DNA of 64,000 nt from contig NZ_LANF01000013.1 in the NCBI RefSeq assembly GCF_000966265.1, positions 62,001 through 126,000 on the forward strand. Direction: 5' to 3'. Source of the stretch: Palaeococcus ferrophilus DSM 13482 (GTDB lineage: Archaea; Methanobacteriota_B; Thermococci; Thermococcales; Thermococcaceae). Under the pieces are notes generated by a model. That model searched no databases. It worked only from the letters and a program-made list of their open reading frames with translations, and was not told the DNA's origin. How positions within the stretch are numbered: the first letter of the stretch is position 1; each line of letters begins with the position of its first letter. Shown here piece by piece: positions 51,724-60,519 of the stretch. Both the position numbers and the translations under genes were made by a program.

Positions 51724-54294
51724 ATGGGATTAATAATGGTGTGGGACAAGCAAGATGAGAAAGGAGAACATGCCCCTGAGGAGTACCCTGCTAAAATCAT
51801 TGGGGGGAATATTCCCCCAGCCCCCCTAGCTGAGGGGAAGAGTAATAATCCACTCACATATTCCCCCCAGGGAAAGGGGAATTGGGGAGGCCAGTATTCA
51901 CTAAGGGGGAACTTCCTTAAGGATATGGATTCTTTGAAAAAAGCAATACACAGGGTTGTGCATGTTAGTAAGCAATATGAAATAGTCCCTCTTTTGGTGC
52001 TTTTCCTGCATCCAAACATCAGTAGAGATACTCTCACAGAATTATCAGTAAAGTTGAATCAAGAATTAGGGCTGAACTACAGGTTCAAATCAATCCAAAA
52101 TGGCATATCTTCAGTGCTCAAAAGAGAGGATATTATATTAACTTACAGGGTGAATGGAGTTAATTACTATTCTTTAAACAGTACTATAGAAAATAAAATC
52201 ATAAAAGAATACTCAGAGATAGTATCCGGTGTGAATGATAGTAGGGAGATAGAGGAAATAACTCCTGAGAAGTTAGTGCCAGAAGCTGAAAGTTTTCTCA
52301 TGGGAGTCTACAAAGATGAAATCATCAAGCTACTAACAGAAGACCCATCAAAAGTGTTGACAGTGAAGTATGAGAAAGTATTAGCATTTTCAGACAAACT
52401 TGCAAGGTTAGTAAAGTACAGAACAAAAGAGGCTATGGAAATAACTTTTGCTAAGGCACTAGAAAAAGTAATCCAAGAGCTGAGTGGTGACTTATCAGAT
52501 GAGAGTTCTCATGGCCTAAAAGTAACATTCACTTCTGAAGTGACACATAGAAGGTTGATAGATATAGATGTAAGTAGGGACCTGAACACCCTAATTACAG
52601 TAGAGGCAAAGATAATGGCACTGAGTAGGCCATTGATATTTTACCCAGAATTGGTTTTTGTGTGTAGGGATTGTGGAAATGAAATAATTAGACTCCAGGA
52701 TTTTCTAGTTCCAAGGATTGGGGAAAACAAATGCAGTGCATGTGGTTCAAAGAATCTCTTCATTGACACTTACAAGAGCAAAGGAAAGGAACTTCTGGTA
52801 TTTACCCTTCAAGACCTTCTAGAGAACTTGGAGAGTAATGAGCAGCCTCAGGATTTTCAAGCTTTTACAACACTCAACACCAAGAAGTTGCTTTCTCTTA
52901 TGGGGCAGAAGGTCAAGGTAACTGGCATTGTCAGGACAAAAATCCAGCTTGAATCTGAAAGAGCCACCACTAGTGAGGTTGTCCTTGAAGTCATTAATGT
53001 TCAGGAGACAGAACAAAGAGCCTCATCAAGGCTAACTAAAGAGGATATTGAAAGAATCCTTAATTTTAAAGAGAAATATTCAGAGAAAGAGATAATAGAT
53101 GTTTTAATTGATAGTATTGCCCCCAGTATCTATGCTAACAAAAAAGATACCCCAGAGCTGTGGGCTATTAAAAAATCAGCTCTACTTGCACTTGTCTCCC
53201 CAAAGAAGCTTGTTAATGGTAACCTAAGAAAATGGATTAATATCCTTGTTATTGGTGACAAAGGAACAGGTAAATCTAGGATTCTAGAGGACTTAAAGAG
53301 AATTTTCCATCTAGAACTTGTCACTGGGGGAGGTAGTACAAACCAGGTAGGTCTTATTGGGATGGCAAAATATGATGACATGACAAAAAGATGGGTGTAT
53401 AGGGCAGGAGCTTTGGCAAGGGCAAATGGCACAGTGCTCTTAATTGATGAATTTGACAAATTAAAAGAAGATGATTATAAGGCTCTCCATAATGCTATGA
53501 GTGTTGGTTATTACATTTTCAACAAGGCTGACTTGAACTTAGAAATCATGTCCAGAGAGTCAATAGTGGCAATGGCTAATCCATTAAAAGGAGTAATCTC
53601 AAATCAGAAATCACTCTTTGAGCAGGTTGCCTTCAGCACAACATTACTAGACAGGTTTGACATCATAATTGGCCTCAGAACATATGAATCAAAGGAAGTT
53701 GTGGATAAGATTGATGAGAAAATCTGGGAAGCATCACAGGGGTTAATCAAAAGGCAAGTTGATGATAGATTATTAGTAAAGTACATCACATATGCTCAAA
53801 AGATTGTCCCCACTTGGGAGGACACAGCAAAGCAGAAGCTCTCTGATTTTGTAAAAGAACTGAGAAAATACCTTAAAGAGAATGGAACCTTTAACTATTC
53901 CCATAGGCTACAGATGAGCATGATAAATATTTCAGAAGCTATTGCCAAATTGAAGCTAAAAGAGAGAGTTACTGTAGAGGATGTCCATGAAGCAATTGCG
54001 CTAATAAAAATTGCAGTAAAAAGTTGGGGAGAGGATATTGACTTTTCACTACTGAGTGAATTATCCTATGAGTTTACAGGGGAACAGAGAAGAATGCTTG
54101 ATGCAGTTGAAGAAACTCTTGAAGACCTCAGAAACTACTATCCAAATGGAGTCCCTAGAGATGAGTTGGTGAGTGTCCTTGAGAAAAAGTTGGGTTCAAA
54201 AGATGCCGTGAGAAAGGCACTTACCCTTGCAACAAAAGTTAACCTAATTACAAAGATTTCAGGGGAAAGTTATATTCTCACAAGGGACACTTGA
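51724..54294 (+). CDS. mcm: MCM-family replicative helicase of the element
   Basis: An 856-residue MCM homologue. Residues up to about 300 are poorly recognised; a zinc-binding pair CRDCGNEII and NKCSACGSKN sits near 312-340 within the OB region. The AAA+ domain has VIGDKGTGKSRILEDL near 510 (Walker A), TVLLIDEFDKLKEDD near 570 (Walker B), VAMANPLKG near 617 (sensor 1) and LLDRFDIIIGL near 642 (Arg finger). A winged-helix-like tail closes it. It should unwind the element's own origin. The true start may be 51724 or 51736. Confidence 0.88.
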   Translation: MGLIMVWDKQDEKGEHAPEEYPAKIIGGNIPPAPLAEGKSNNPLTYSPQGKGNWGGQYSLRGNFLKDMDSLKKAIHRVVHVSKQYEIVPLLVLFLHPNISRDTLTELSVKLNQELGLNYRFKSIQNGISSVLKREDIILTYRVNGVNYYSLNSTIENKIIKEYSEIVSGVNDSREIEEITPEKLVPEAESFLMGVYKDEIIKLLTEDPSKVLTVKYEKVLAFSDKLARLVKYRTKEAMEITFAKALEKVIQELSGDLSDESSHGLKVTFTSEVTHRRLIDIDVSRDLNTLITVEAKIMALSRPLIFYPELVFVCRDCGNEIIRLQDFLVPRIGENKCSACGSKNLFIDTYKSKGKELLVFTLQDLLENLESNEQPQDFQAFTTLNTKKLLSLMGQKVKVTGIVRTKIQLESERATTSEVVLEVINVQETEQRASSRLTKEDIERILNFKEKYSEKEIIDVLIDSIAPSIYANKKDTPELWAIKKSALLALVSPKKLVNGNLRKWINILVIGDKGTGKSRILEDLKRIFHLELVTGGGSTNQVGLIGMAKYDDMTKRWVYRAGALARANGTVLLIDEFDKLKEDDYKALHNAMSVGYYIFNKADLNLEIMSRESIVAMANPLKGVISNQKSLFEQVAFSTTLLDRFDIIIGLRTYESKEVVDKIDEKIWEASQGLIKRQVDDRLLVKYITYAQKIVPTWEDTAKQKLSDFVKELRKYLKENGTFNYSHRLQMSMINISEAIAKLKLKERVTVEDVHEAIALIKIAVKSWGEDIDFSLLSELSYEFTGEQRRMLDAVEETLEDLRNYYPNGVPRDELVSVLEKKLGSKDAVRKALTLATKVNLITKISGESYILTRDT

Positions 54295-54331
54295 GTTTAA
54301 AACTCCACAAATCCCTTTATTGATGTTTTGA

Positions 54332-54907
54332 CTATTGGTCTTTTGAGGCCTGTTCCATAAACTCATCTTGGGGAAAGAGGTGTAATATAAACTTGGTTTT
54401 TCTCTTGAAATATTCACCTTCAATATCACTCTTGTCCAAGAGCTCTGTTAATAATTCAAGCTGCTTTTCCACTCCTTTTATTGTTCCTAGAGCATCTTCC
54501 TTGTTTCCTTGTGGAATCAAAAGAAGCAGCTTTAGTTTTAGAGAATGTAGAATTTTGTGAACCCATGAGCATATTGGTTGTGGAACTCCTGAAAAATCCC
54601 ATTCTTCCTCAACACTCCATATTTCCCATTTATCTCCAAATTTCCTGCTTTTGTTGTGTTCTCTAACTATGAGAATCTTTGGTTCCTTGCAGTTTGTGTA
54701 TACAGTAAACTGAAGCCTCTCCTTATGAGTATGGTCTAATGTATCTCTCCCAAGCCTTAGATAACAAATACTCATATTCTTTGGCACTGATACATCATAC
54801 TGATTAGTTCCATCTCCAATTAGGATTAATCTCAAGTTAGCAGGTTCATCCTCAATTACAATATTTGCATAGTCATCTAGAATTACAAAATCTGAATTCT
54901 TGACCAT
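54332..54907 (-). CDS. Element protein, unknown
   Basis: A 191-residue protein: beta-rich first half (SDFVILDDYANIVIEDEP, LRLILIGDGTNQYDVSV), helical second half (GVEKQLELLTELLDKSD). No family recognised and no membrane segment. GGTGATGAC precedes the ATG. The motif TGCCCTAAGTCA lies 30 bases upstream, shared with the gene before it and with MCM, so it probably belongs to the element's core regulon. Confidence 0.7.
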   Translation of the reverse strand: MVKNSDFVILDDYANIVIEDEPANLRLILIGDGTNQYDVSVPKNMSICYLRLGRDTLDHTHKERLQFTVYTNCKEPKILIVREHNKSRKFGDKWEIWSVEEEWDFSGVPQPICSWVHKILHSLKLKLLLLIPQGNKEDALGTIKGVEKQLELLTELLDKSDIEGEYFKRKTKFILHLFPQDEFMEQASKDQ

Positions 54908-54936
54908 GTCATCACCATTAAGATAATGGGAAATTA

Positions 54937-54948
54937 TGACTTAGGGCA
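54937..54948 (-). promoter_or_regulatory. Shared operator-like motif TGCCCTAAGTCA, copy 2
   Basis: Minus-strand copy, 30 bases before the ATG at 54907. Identical to copy 3 and one base different from copy 1. Confidence 0.55.
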
Positions 54949-54949
54949 G

Positions 54950-55285
54950 TTACACTTTTTGCTCTATATTTCTCAAATAGAATGCCACAGCACTGTCTAT
55001 CCACATGCTCATGCTGAGGTCAAGTTTTTCTGCCCATGTTTTTATTCTTTTATGATTCACCTCACTTACTGAAAAAGTTCTTAGTGTTGTAATGTCCCCA
55101 GCCATGAAGTCAACATACCATTGTAAAAACTTCTTGAATTTGTCTATGTGGTTTATTGAAAAGTTCAAAGCTTTAATAATCACTTTGACCATTGGGATGC
55201 TACTTCTCTCAGAGTACTCCTTTAGAGACTTGTATGTTTCAACATACATGAGAACATTCAATTTTTTGTAACCCTCCTTTCCCAT
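54950..55285 (-). CDS. Probable tandem ribbon-helix-helix regulator
   Basis: A 111-residue protein that appears to hold two RHH units. Unit 1 is a strand KLNVLMYVETYKSLKEYSER with helices through PMVKVIIKALNFSI; unit 2 is TLRTFSVSEVNHKRIKTWAE with LSMSMWIDSAVAFYLRNI. A fused pair would act as a single-chain RHH dimer. It is the natural candidate to bind the TGCCYTAAGTCA sites, one of which lies 33 bases before its own ATG. GGTGGTGACATC precedes the start. The fold call rests on pattern only. Confidence 0.55.
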   Translation of the reverse strand: MGKEGYKKLNVLMYVETYKSLKEYSERSSIPMVKVIIKALNFSINHIDKFKKFLQWYVDFMAGDITTLRTFSVSEVNHKRIKTWAEKLDLSMSMWIDSAVAFYLRNIEQKV

Positions 55286-55317
55286 GATGTCACCACCATT
55301 AATTAATAGAACACTAA

Positions 55318-55329
55318 TGACTTAGGGCA
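55318..55329 (-). promoter_or_regulatory. Shared operator-like motif TGCCCTAAGTCA, copy 3
   Basis: Minus-strand copy 33 bases before the ATG at 55285 and about 15 bases downstream of a TAAATAA TATA-like element (near 55341), so between TATA box and gene as for the MCM copy. Confidence 0.55.
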
Positions 55330-55451
55330 TCAGAAAAGGTTATTTACTGCCTTATTGCAGTCATTGTGGTGGTGGGGTATAATGGACAAGGAAGTCCCTT
55401 TAACTACCTTTATCAAAAAAATCTAATTCCAAAAAATCAGATGAAACTAAA

Positions 55452-57002
55452 ATGGAAAAAAGAATTAATAAAGTAGCAGACTTGATAGATAAAGAGCAAT
55501 TAAAAACTTGGCTTTGGGATGCAGCAAATATCCTAAGGAACAGAGTTGATTACATGCCATACATACTAACCCTCTTATTCTACAAGAGATTATCAGATGT
55601 ATATGAAGATGAGTATAAGGAGGTTTATGAGAGGGTCTTTAATCAGATGAAAGAAAAACTTGGAGATGAGAAAGCTAAGAAGATTGCTGAGATTGAAGCT
55701 AAGAAAAAGAGTTGGCATAAGTATCAGATACCAGAAGATTGCCTTTGGGAGAGAGTCAAGAACACTCCTGTAAACATTGGGGAGAAACTAAATGAAGTCC
55801 TCATGAAGATTGAAGAACATAATGAGAGCCTAAGGGGGCTTTTGACTAGAGTAGACTTTAATAGAAAGGATGTTCTCCCAGACCAGAAGTTAAAGCAACT
55901 AATTGACCACTTTGATAGATATAGAATTGGAAAAAATGTCAGCCCTGACCTCCTTGGAGAGGCTTATGAGTATCTTGTTGAGCAGTTTGCTCTTACAAGT
56001 GGGAAGAAGGGTGGAGAATTTTTCACCCCCAAAGAGGTTGTGAAAGTTCTTGTCAGAATCCTTGACCCTAAGGATTATGAAGAGGTTTATGACCCAGCAT
56101 GTGGAACTGGTGGTATGTTGATAACTGCATACTACCACATAAAAGAGAATGGTGGTGACCTAAAGAAGACCAAATTCTATGGACAGGAACTCAATGACAT
56201 GACCTATGTGATAGCCAGAGTTAACATGGTGGTTCATGACATTAAGAATGCTGACATAAGGCAAGGTGATACTTTCCTCAGTCCCCATTTCACAGAGGGT
56301 GGAAGGCTAAAGAAATTTGATGTGGTTCTTGCAAACCCCCCTTGGAATGACAAGAATCTGAAAGGCCTTGAAGAGAACATCAAGAGAGCTCCATTCAGTG
56401 GGGATAGATTTCCCTTTGGAATACCCCCCTTAGGAACCTCAGCTGACTGGCTGTGGATTCAGCATATGCTTGCAAGTGCAAGAGATGACACAGGGAGGGT
56501 AGGGGTAGTAATTGACAATGGTGCCCTCTTCAGAGGAGGGAAAGAGAAAGACATTAGGGCAAAGATTGTGGAAAAGGACTGGATAGATACTATAATTGCA
56601 CTCCCTGAAAAGCTGTTTTATAATACAGGGGCTCCTGGTGTCCTGATAATATTCAGGAAGAACAAGCCTGATAATAGGAAGGGTAAGATACTTTTCATTA
56701 ATGCCAGCCAGGACTATGAAGAAGGCAAGAGACAGAACAAACTTAGGCCTCAAGACATTGATAAGATTGTGGATGCATACAATGACTTCAAAAACATTGA
56801 TGGTTATGCAAGAGTTGTCAGCTTGGAGGAAGTAAGGGAGAATGACTACAACTTGAATGTCACCCTGTATGTGACACCCATAATTGAAAGGGATGAAGTT
56901 GATATAGGGGAAGTATGGAGTAAAATTGAAACTCTTGAAGATGAGAGGGGTTCCCTTAAGGCAAAGATAGAGGAGTACCTTAAGGAGCTCCAGGTGATTT
57001 GA
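55452..57002 (+). CDS. hsdM: Type I restriction-modification methyltransferase subunit
   Basis: A 516-residue N6-adenine methyltransferase. The HsdM N-terminal helical domain (KTWLWDAANILRNRVDY, ILTLLFYKRLSDVYEDEY) is followed by GKKGGEFFTPKEVVKVLVRI, SAM motif I DPACGTGGMLITAYY near 213 and catalytic NPPW near 294. First gene of a seven-gene operon: its stop overlaps the next ATG by one base. No strong ribosome site precedes its ATG; GGTATAATGG near 55376 may be the promoter. It should pair with HsdS (59215) to modify DNA and with HsdR (62355) to cut. Confidence 0.93.
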   Translation: MEKRINKVADLIDKEQLKTWLWDAANILRNRVDYMPYILTLLFYKRLSDVYEDEYKEVYERVFNQMKEKLGDEKAKKIAEIEAKKKSWHKYQIPEDCLWERVKNTPVNIGEKLNEVLMKIEEHNESLRGLLTRVDFNRKDVLPDQKLKQLIDHFDRYRIGKNVSPDLLGEAYEYLVEQFALTSGKKGGEFFTPKEVVKVLVRILDPKDYEEVYDPACGTGGMLITAYYHIKENGGDLKKTKFYGQELNDMTYVIARVNMVVHDIKNADIRQGDTFLSPHFTEGGRLKKFDVVLANPPWNDKNLKGLEENIKRAPFSGDRFPFGIPPLGTSADWLWIQHMLASARDDTGRVGVVIDNGALFRGGKEKDIRAKIVEKDWIDTIIALPEKLFYNTGAPGVLIIFRKNKPDNRKGKILFINASQDYEEGKRQNKLRPQDIDKIVDAYNDFKNIDGYARVVSLEEVRENDYNLNVTLYVTPIIERDEVDIGEVWSKIETLEDERGSLKAKIEEYLKELQVI

Positions 57003-57469
57003 TGGAGATTTTGAATATCATTTTTTCCTTCATTAATTACCTTGCCTCTTTCATTGCATTCATAGTGTGGGGAATTATTGGGGCAGTCAGCTTTGTGGTG
57101 AGCTTGCTGTCCTCAAGGGCATTTATAACATACATCCCTCATCCAGTTGTAGAATTGATAGGCCCTCTAGCTATGTTGTGGGTGGGTGCTGAAGTTGAAG
57201 AGTATTACACTCCAAGGCCTGTGATATTCCTGAATGCTATTGCTATAAATCTGCATTTTCTGGCCCTGGGATGGGATTCCATGTGGGTCAGGCTCTACAT
57301 GAACTTAGGTCTTATTTTTGGGGGGCTTGCATGGTGGTCTTATGAAGAGGAGTTTAGCATGCATTCTACATTTTATGACTGGGCTAAATTGCTTTATGGT
57401 ACTGGTACATGTGGCCTAGTGATACTTATGACATGGGTGTGGGAGCATTTATTTAGTGCAATACCCTAA
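57002..57469 (+). CDS. Small multi-pass membrane protein in the defence operon
   Basis: A 155-residue protein with three to four membrane segments: IIFSFINYLASFIAFIVWGI with VSFVVSLLS, VVELIGPLAMLWVGAEVEE, YMNLGLIFGGLAWW and LVILMTWVWEHL. Short loops, no enzymatic motif, no family recognised. GGTGATTTG precedes the ATG, which overlaps the hsdM stop. It lies just ahead of the KwaA-like gene, so it may be an extra membrane partner of that module. Confidence 0.7.
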   Translation: MEILNIIFSFINYLASFIAFIVWGIIGAVSFVVSLLSSRAFITYIPHPVVELIGPLAMLWVGAEVEEYYTPRPVIFLNAIAINLHFLALGWDSMWVRLYMNLGLIFGGLAWWSYEEEFSMHSTFYDWAKLLYGTGTCGLVILMTWVWEHLFSAIP

Positions 57470-57482
57470 AGGTGGTATTGAG

Positions 57483-58061
57483 ATGGAAGAGAAACCAACA
57501 CTACTCACTAGGCTGTGGCTCTTCCTTAGCTCATACATCCCCCTATGGGTTATACTGCTAATTCAGACATATGATGGGCCAAAAGGATTTCACACAATAT
57601 TTTTTGGTTTGCTCAGTATATTTTCACTGCTATCACTACTTCTCTTTTTAAGAGTGGCAAGACAGAAACTAAATGTTGGTAAGGGTGAGAGGATTTGTGA
57701 TAACTTTATTGTGGTTGATGAATATCAAGATATGAATCATGTGTACTTTGAATACCTGGTTACTTATGTTGTCTCCATGATGTCCTTTATTCCAAAAGAC
57801 CAGGGAATGAGAAATATTTTGACATTTCTGGTGTTCATGCTCATGGTGTTTACTTTTTACCTTAGGGCAAACCTCATCTATGCCAACCCAGTGCTGGGTG
57901 CATTAGGGTATAATCTGTTCAGGGTAAAGAACAGGGAATCAGGTCATTGGGTATTATTAATAACCAGAAAAGATAAAATACTAATTGCAGATAAAACTAA
58001 TCCAGAGAAAATTTGTGTGTCAAGTCTGTCAGGTAACATCTTCCTGGAGGTTGAAGACTGA
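57483..58061 (+). CDS. KwaA-like membrane protein (Kiwa defence)
   Basis: A 192-residue protein with four likely membrane segments (LWLFLSSYIPLWVILLIQ; IFFGLLSIFSLLSLLLFL; FEYLVTYVVSMMSFI; LTFLVFMLMVFTFYL) and a short C-terminal cytoplasmic domain beginning NPVLGALGYNLFRVK. Size, four-segment topology and the NPxLxxLGY segment resemble KwaA of the Kiwa system, and the next gene resembles KwaB. In Kiwa, KwaA senses envelope disturbance during infection. The start at 57483 follows GGTGGTATTGAG. The stop overlaps the next ATG by one base (TGATG). Assignment is by pattern and context. Confidence 0.55.
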   Translation: MEEKPTLLTRLWLFLSSYIPLWVILLIQTYDGPKGFHTIFFGLLSIFSLLSLLLFLRVARQKLNVGKGERICDNFIVVDEYQDMNHVYFEYLVTYVVSMMSFIPKDQGMRNILTFLVFMLMVFTFYLRANLIYANPVLGALGYNLFRVKNRESGHWVLLITRKDKILIADKTNPEKICVSSLSGNIFLEVED

Positions 58062-59218
58062 TGGATGAGCCTGAAAAGAGTAGGGTTCTTGCAAGGGGTC
58101 AAACAATTATAACCCTGAAGAAGTTTCATTCAAAGATTAATGAAGTTGCAGATATGACAGTTGATGTGTACCTTGTGGAGAGTACTGGCAAGAAGGCAAA
58201 AGACCCCAGAACTTGGTTCAGGACTCATAACCTGATTCTTCCCACCAGTTACAGAAGAAAGATTGTAAAGCTGTTTAACCAAAAATTCTTGAGGGTCATT
58301 AACAAGATATCAAAAGATGACACTGACTTCACTAACTTCTTTGATTATAACAGACCATTTTCAGGTGGGGTTGTCAGGTATATTGAACCACAACATATCC
58401 CAGGATTTGAGGTGATATGGAACCAAATAAGACAAGGGGGTTCCAAATCCTCAACATCAGCTAAAGGTGTAAAGTCTATTGTGGGGTATGTTCTTGATAT
58501 ACAGTTTAAAGATGGGGGTAGAGTGGCATTCTTTGTTAAAAATAGGAGGTCATTCATACTCAAGAAGAACAGCATCATGGTGGGGTTGTTTAGAAAACAA
58601 CTGTCACTAGCAACTGATGATTACACTTCTATTCCATTGGCTATTGACTCAATTTATTTTGAGTTCCCAGATACTGATAATGATGGATGGTTACTGGTGT
58701 TGAACACAAGGTATTTTGAATCATTCTTCAAGTACTATGAGCACTACAAACAAATCACCCAAGAAACAATATCAAAACTCAAGGATTCTGGATTCATTGA
58801 GTTTGAAAATGAGGAGAAGGTCATGAAATATGCTCTCAGTACAGTTACAATATTTAGGACACTAACCCAACTACAGAAGAGCAAGTTTTTCAGCTTCATA
58901 ACAGATGATGGAGTTGACACAGGTTCAGAAAGGTACAAAAATTTTGTCAATGACCTGCTAGACCAGCTGGATGTTCTTAGTGCAAAGGAGAGGCCAAACC
59001 TTAAGGTAACTGAAGATGATGACCATATCAGGATTAAGATTGAGGACAAAAAAGGCCTAAAGCAGTTCATAGAAATTTGTCAAAGAAAGTACATGGCAAC
59101 TGTTAGTAGGAGGAGTGGAGTGGTTAGGCTTTATGAGGTAAAAGGTGGAGTGAGGGAACTTAAGCAACTCCCCCTTGATGTATGGTTAAGGACAAAGCCA
59201 CAGGGTGAAACTGCATGA
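58061..59218 (+). CDS. KwaB-like protein (DUF4868-type, Kiwa defence)
   Basis: A 385-residue soluble protein. The central part GYVLDIQFKDGGRVAFFVKN then LVLNTRYFESFFKYYEHYKQ (near 208-227), and the end KQFIEICQRKYMATV then RLYEVKGGVREL, follow the DUF4868 layout of KwaB: a beta-rich body, an FExxFxY segment and a conserved C-terminal tail. KwaB works with KwaA in the Kiwa system to stop phage replication. The ATG overlaps the KwaA-like stop, and the stop overlaps the hsdS start by 4 bases. Longer than typical KwaB; the first 110 residues are unfamiliar. No other family fitted as well. Confidence 0.5.
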   Translation: MDEPEKSRVLARGQTIITLKKFHSKINEVADMTVDVYLVESTGKKAKDPRTWFRTHNLILPTSYRRKIVKLFNQKFLRVINKISKDDTDFTNFFDYNRPFSGGVVRYIEPQHIPGFEVIWNQIRQGGSKSSTSAKGVKSIVGYVLDIQFKDGGRVAFFVKNRRSFILKKNSIMVGLFRKQLSLATDDYTSIPLAIDSIYFEFPDTDNDGWLLVLNTRYFESFFKYYEHYKQITQETISKLKDSGFIEFENEEKVMKYALSTVTIFRTLTQLQKSKFFSFITDDGVDTGSERYKNFVNDLLDQLDVLSAKERPNLKVTEDDDHIRIKIEDKKGLKQFIEICQRKYMATVSRRSGVVRLYEVKGGVRELKQLPLDVWLRTKPQGETA

Positions 59219-60519
59219 GTGATATGTTGGACAAATTTAGGGCTCTACTTGGGGAGGTACCCAAAGAGTGGAAAGTTGTTAAATTGAAAGACATAGCAGA
59301 GACCTTCATTAGTGGGGGTACCCCTTCCACTAAGAATCCTGAATATTGGGGTGGTGATATACCTTGGATTAGAAGTGTTCATATAACAAAGTACTATATT
59401 GATGAATCCTCAATTAAACAGCATATAACAAAGAAAGGATTAGAAAATAGTTCTACAAAAGTTGTCCCAAAGGGTAATGTAATAATAGCTACAAGAGTAG
59501 GAATTGGAAACTCTGCAGTAAACCTGATAGATGTAGCAATTAATCAAGATTTAACTGGAGTAATAATTGATACATCTAAGATAGACCCCTTCTTTTTAGT
59601 GTGGTACCTCCATTTGCCAAGGGTACTCATGCTTTTTGAATTATTTTCAAGAGGTACCACAATAAAAGGAATTCCAAAAAAGCATTTACAAGAACTTTAT
59701 GTCCCTCTCCCATCACTCCCAGAGCAGAAGAAAATAGCTGAAATACTATCCACAATTGACAAGGCCATTGAGAAAACTGATGCCTTAATCCACCATTACC
59801 AGCAACTCAAGAATGCCTTAATGCAGAAGCTGTTCACTGAGGGGATTGGACATACAAGGTTCAAGTCAAGTCCCTTAGGGCAAATTCCTGCTGAGTGGGA
59901 TGTTGTTAAATTTGGTGATATATCAGAGTTCAAAAATGGTATCAACTTCAAGGGAGATTTAAAGGGTGATGTTGGGATTTTAACTATTGATGTATTGAAC
60001 ATGTATGGGGAGGGTATTTACTTAGACATGTCTAATCTATATAGAGTGAACATGGAGGTCAAGGAGAACTATCTCCTTCAGAGAGGTGATATCTTAATTG
60101 TCAGGTCTTCCCTAAAACAAGAGGGAGTTGGATGGGCTTCCATGTTTAATGGATATCATGAACCAGTAACTTTCTGTGGCTTTTTAATTAGAGCTAGAAT
60201 GAAAGAGGGATACAGAGATACAGTACTTCCAGAGTTCTTAGTGTACTATTTGAGAAGTGACATTAGTAGGAGTATGCTAATATCAACTTCTGGTAAAGTT
60301 GCTATCACTAACATAAGCCAAGGATTGCTAAAACAACTCAATATACCACTGCCTCCTCTAGAAGAACAAAAGAAAATAGCCCAGATTCTCATGACTATTG
60401 ATAACAAGATTGAGGCTGAGATAAAAACAAAAGAAGAGCTTGAGAAACTCAAGCAGGGGATGATGGACAAACTTCTCACTGGAAAAGTGAGGGTTAAGGT
60501 GGGTGAGGAAAGTGGATAA
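59215..60519 (+). CDS. hsdS: Type I restriction-modification specificity subunit
   Basis: A 434-residue protein with two target-recognition domains. TRD1 is near 12-160 (VPKEWKVVKLKDIAETFISG at its start), then conserved helix LPSLPEQKKIAEILSTID near 163-180. TRD2 starts near 222 (GQIPAEWDVVKFGDISEF) and ends in LPPLEEQKKIAQILMTID near 379. The half-repeat structure implies a bipartite recognition sequence. It is separated from hsdM by three genes, unlike the usual adjacent hsdM-hsdS order. Overlaps both neighbours. Confidence 0.93.
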   Translation: MSDMLDKFRALLGEVPKEWKVVKLKDIAETFISGGTPSTKNPEYWGGDIPWIRSVHITKYYIDESSIKQHITKKGLENSSTKVVPKGNVIIATRVGIGNSAVNLIDVAINQDLTGVIIDTSKIDPFFLVWYLHLPRVLMLFELFSRGTTIKGIPKKHLQELYVPLPSLPEQKKIAEILSTIDKAIEKTDALIHHYQQLKNALMQKLFTEGIGHTRFKSSPLGQIPAEWDVVKFGDISEFKNGINFKGDLKGDVGILTIDVLNMYGEGIYLDMSNLYRVNMEVKENYLLQRGDILIVRSSLKQEGVGWASMFNGYHEPVTFCGFLIRARMKEGYRDTVLPEFLVYYLRSDISRSMLISTSGKVAITNISQGLLKQLNIPLPPLEEQKKIAQILMTIDNKIEAEIKTKEELEKLKQGMMDKLLTGKVRVKVGEESG

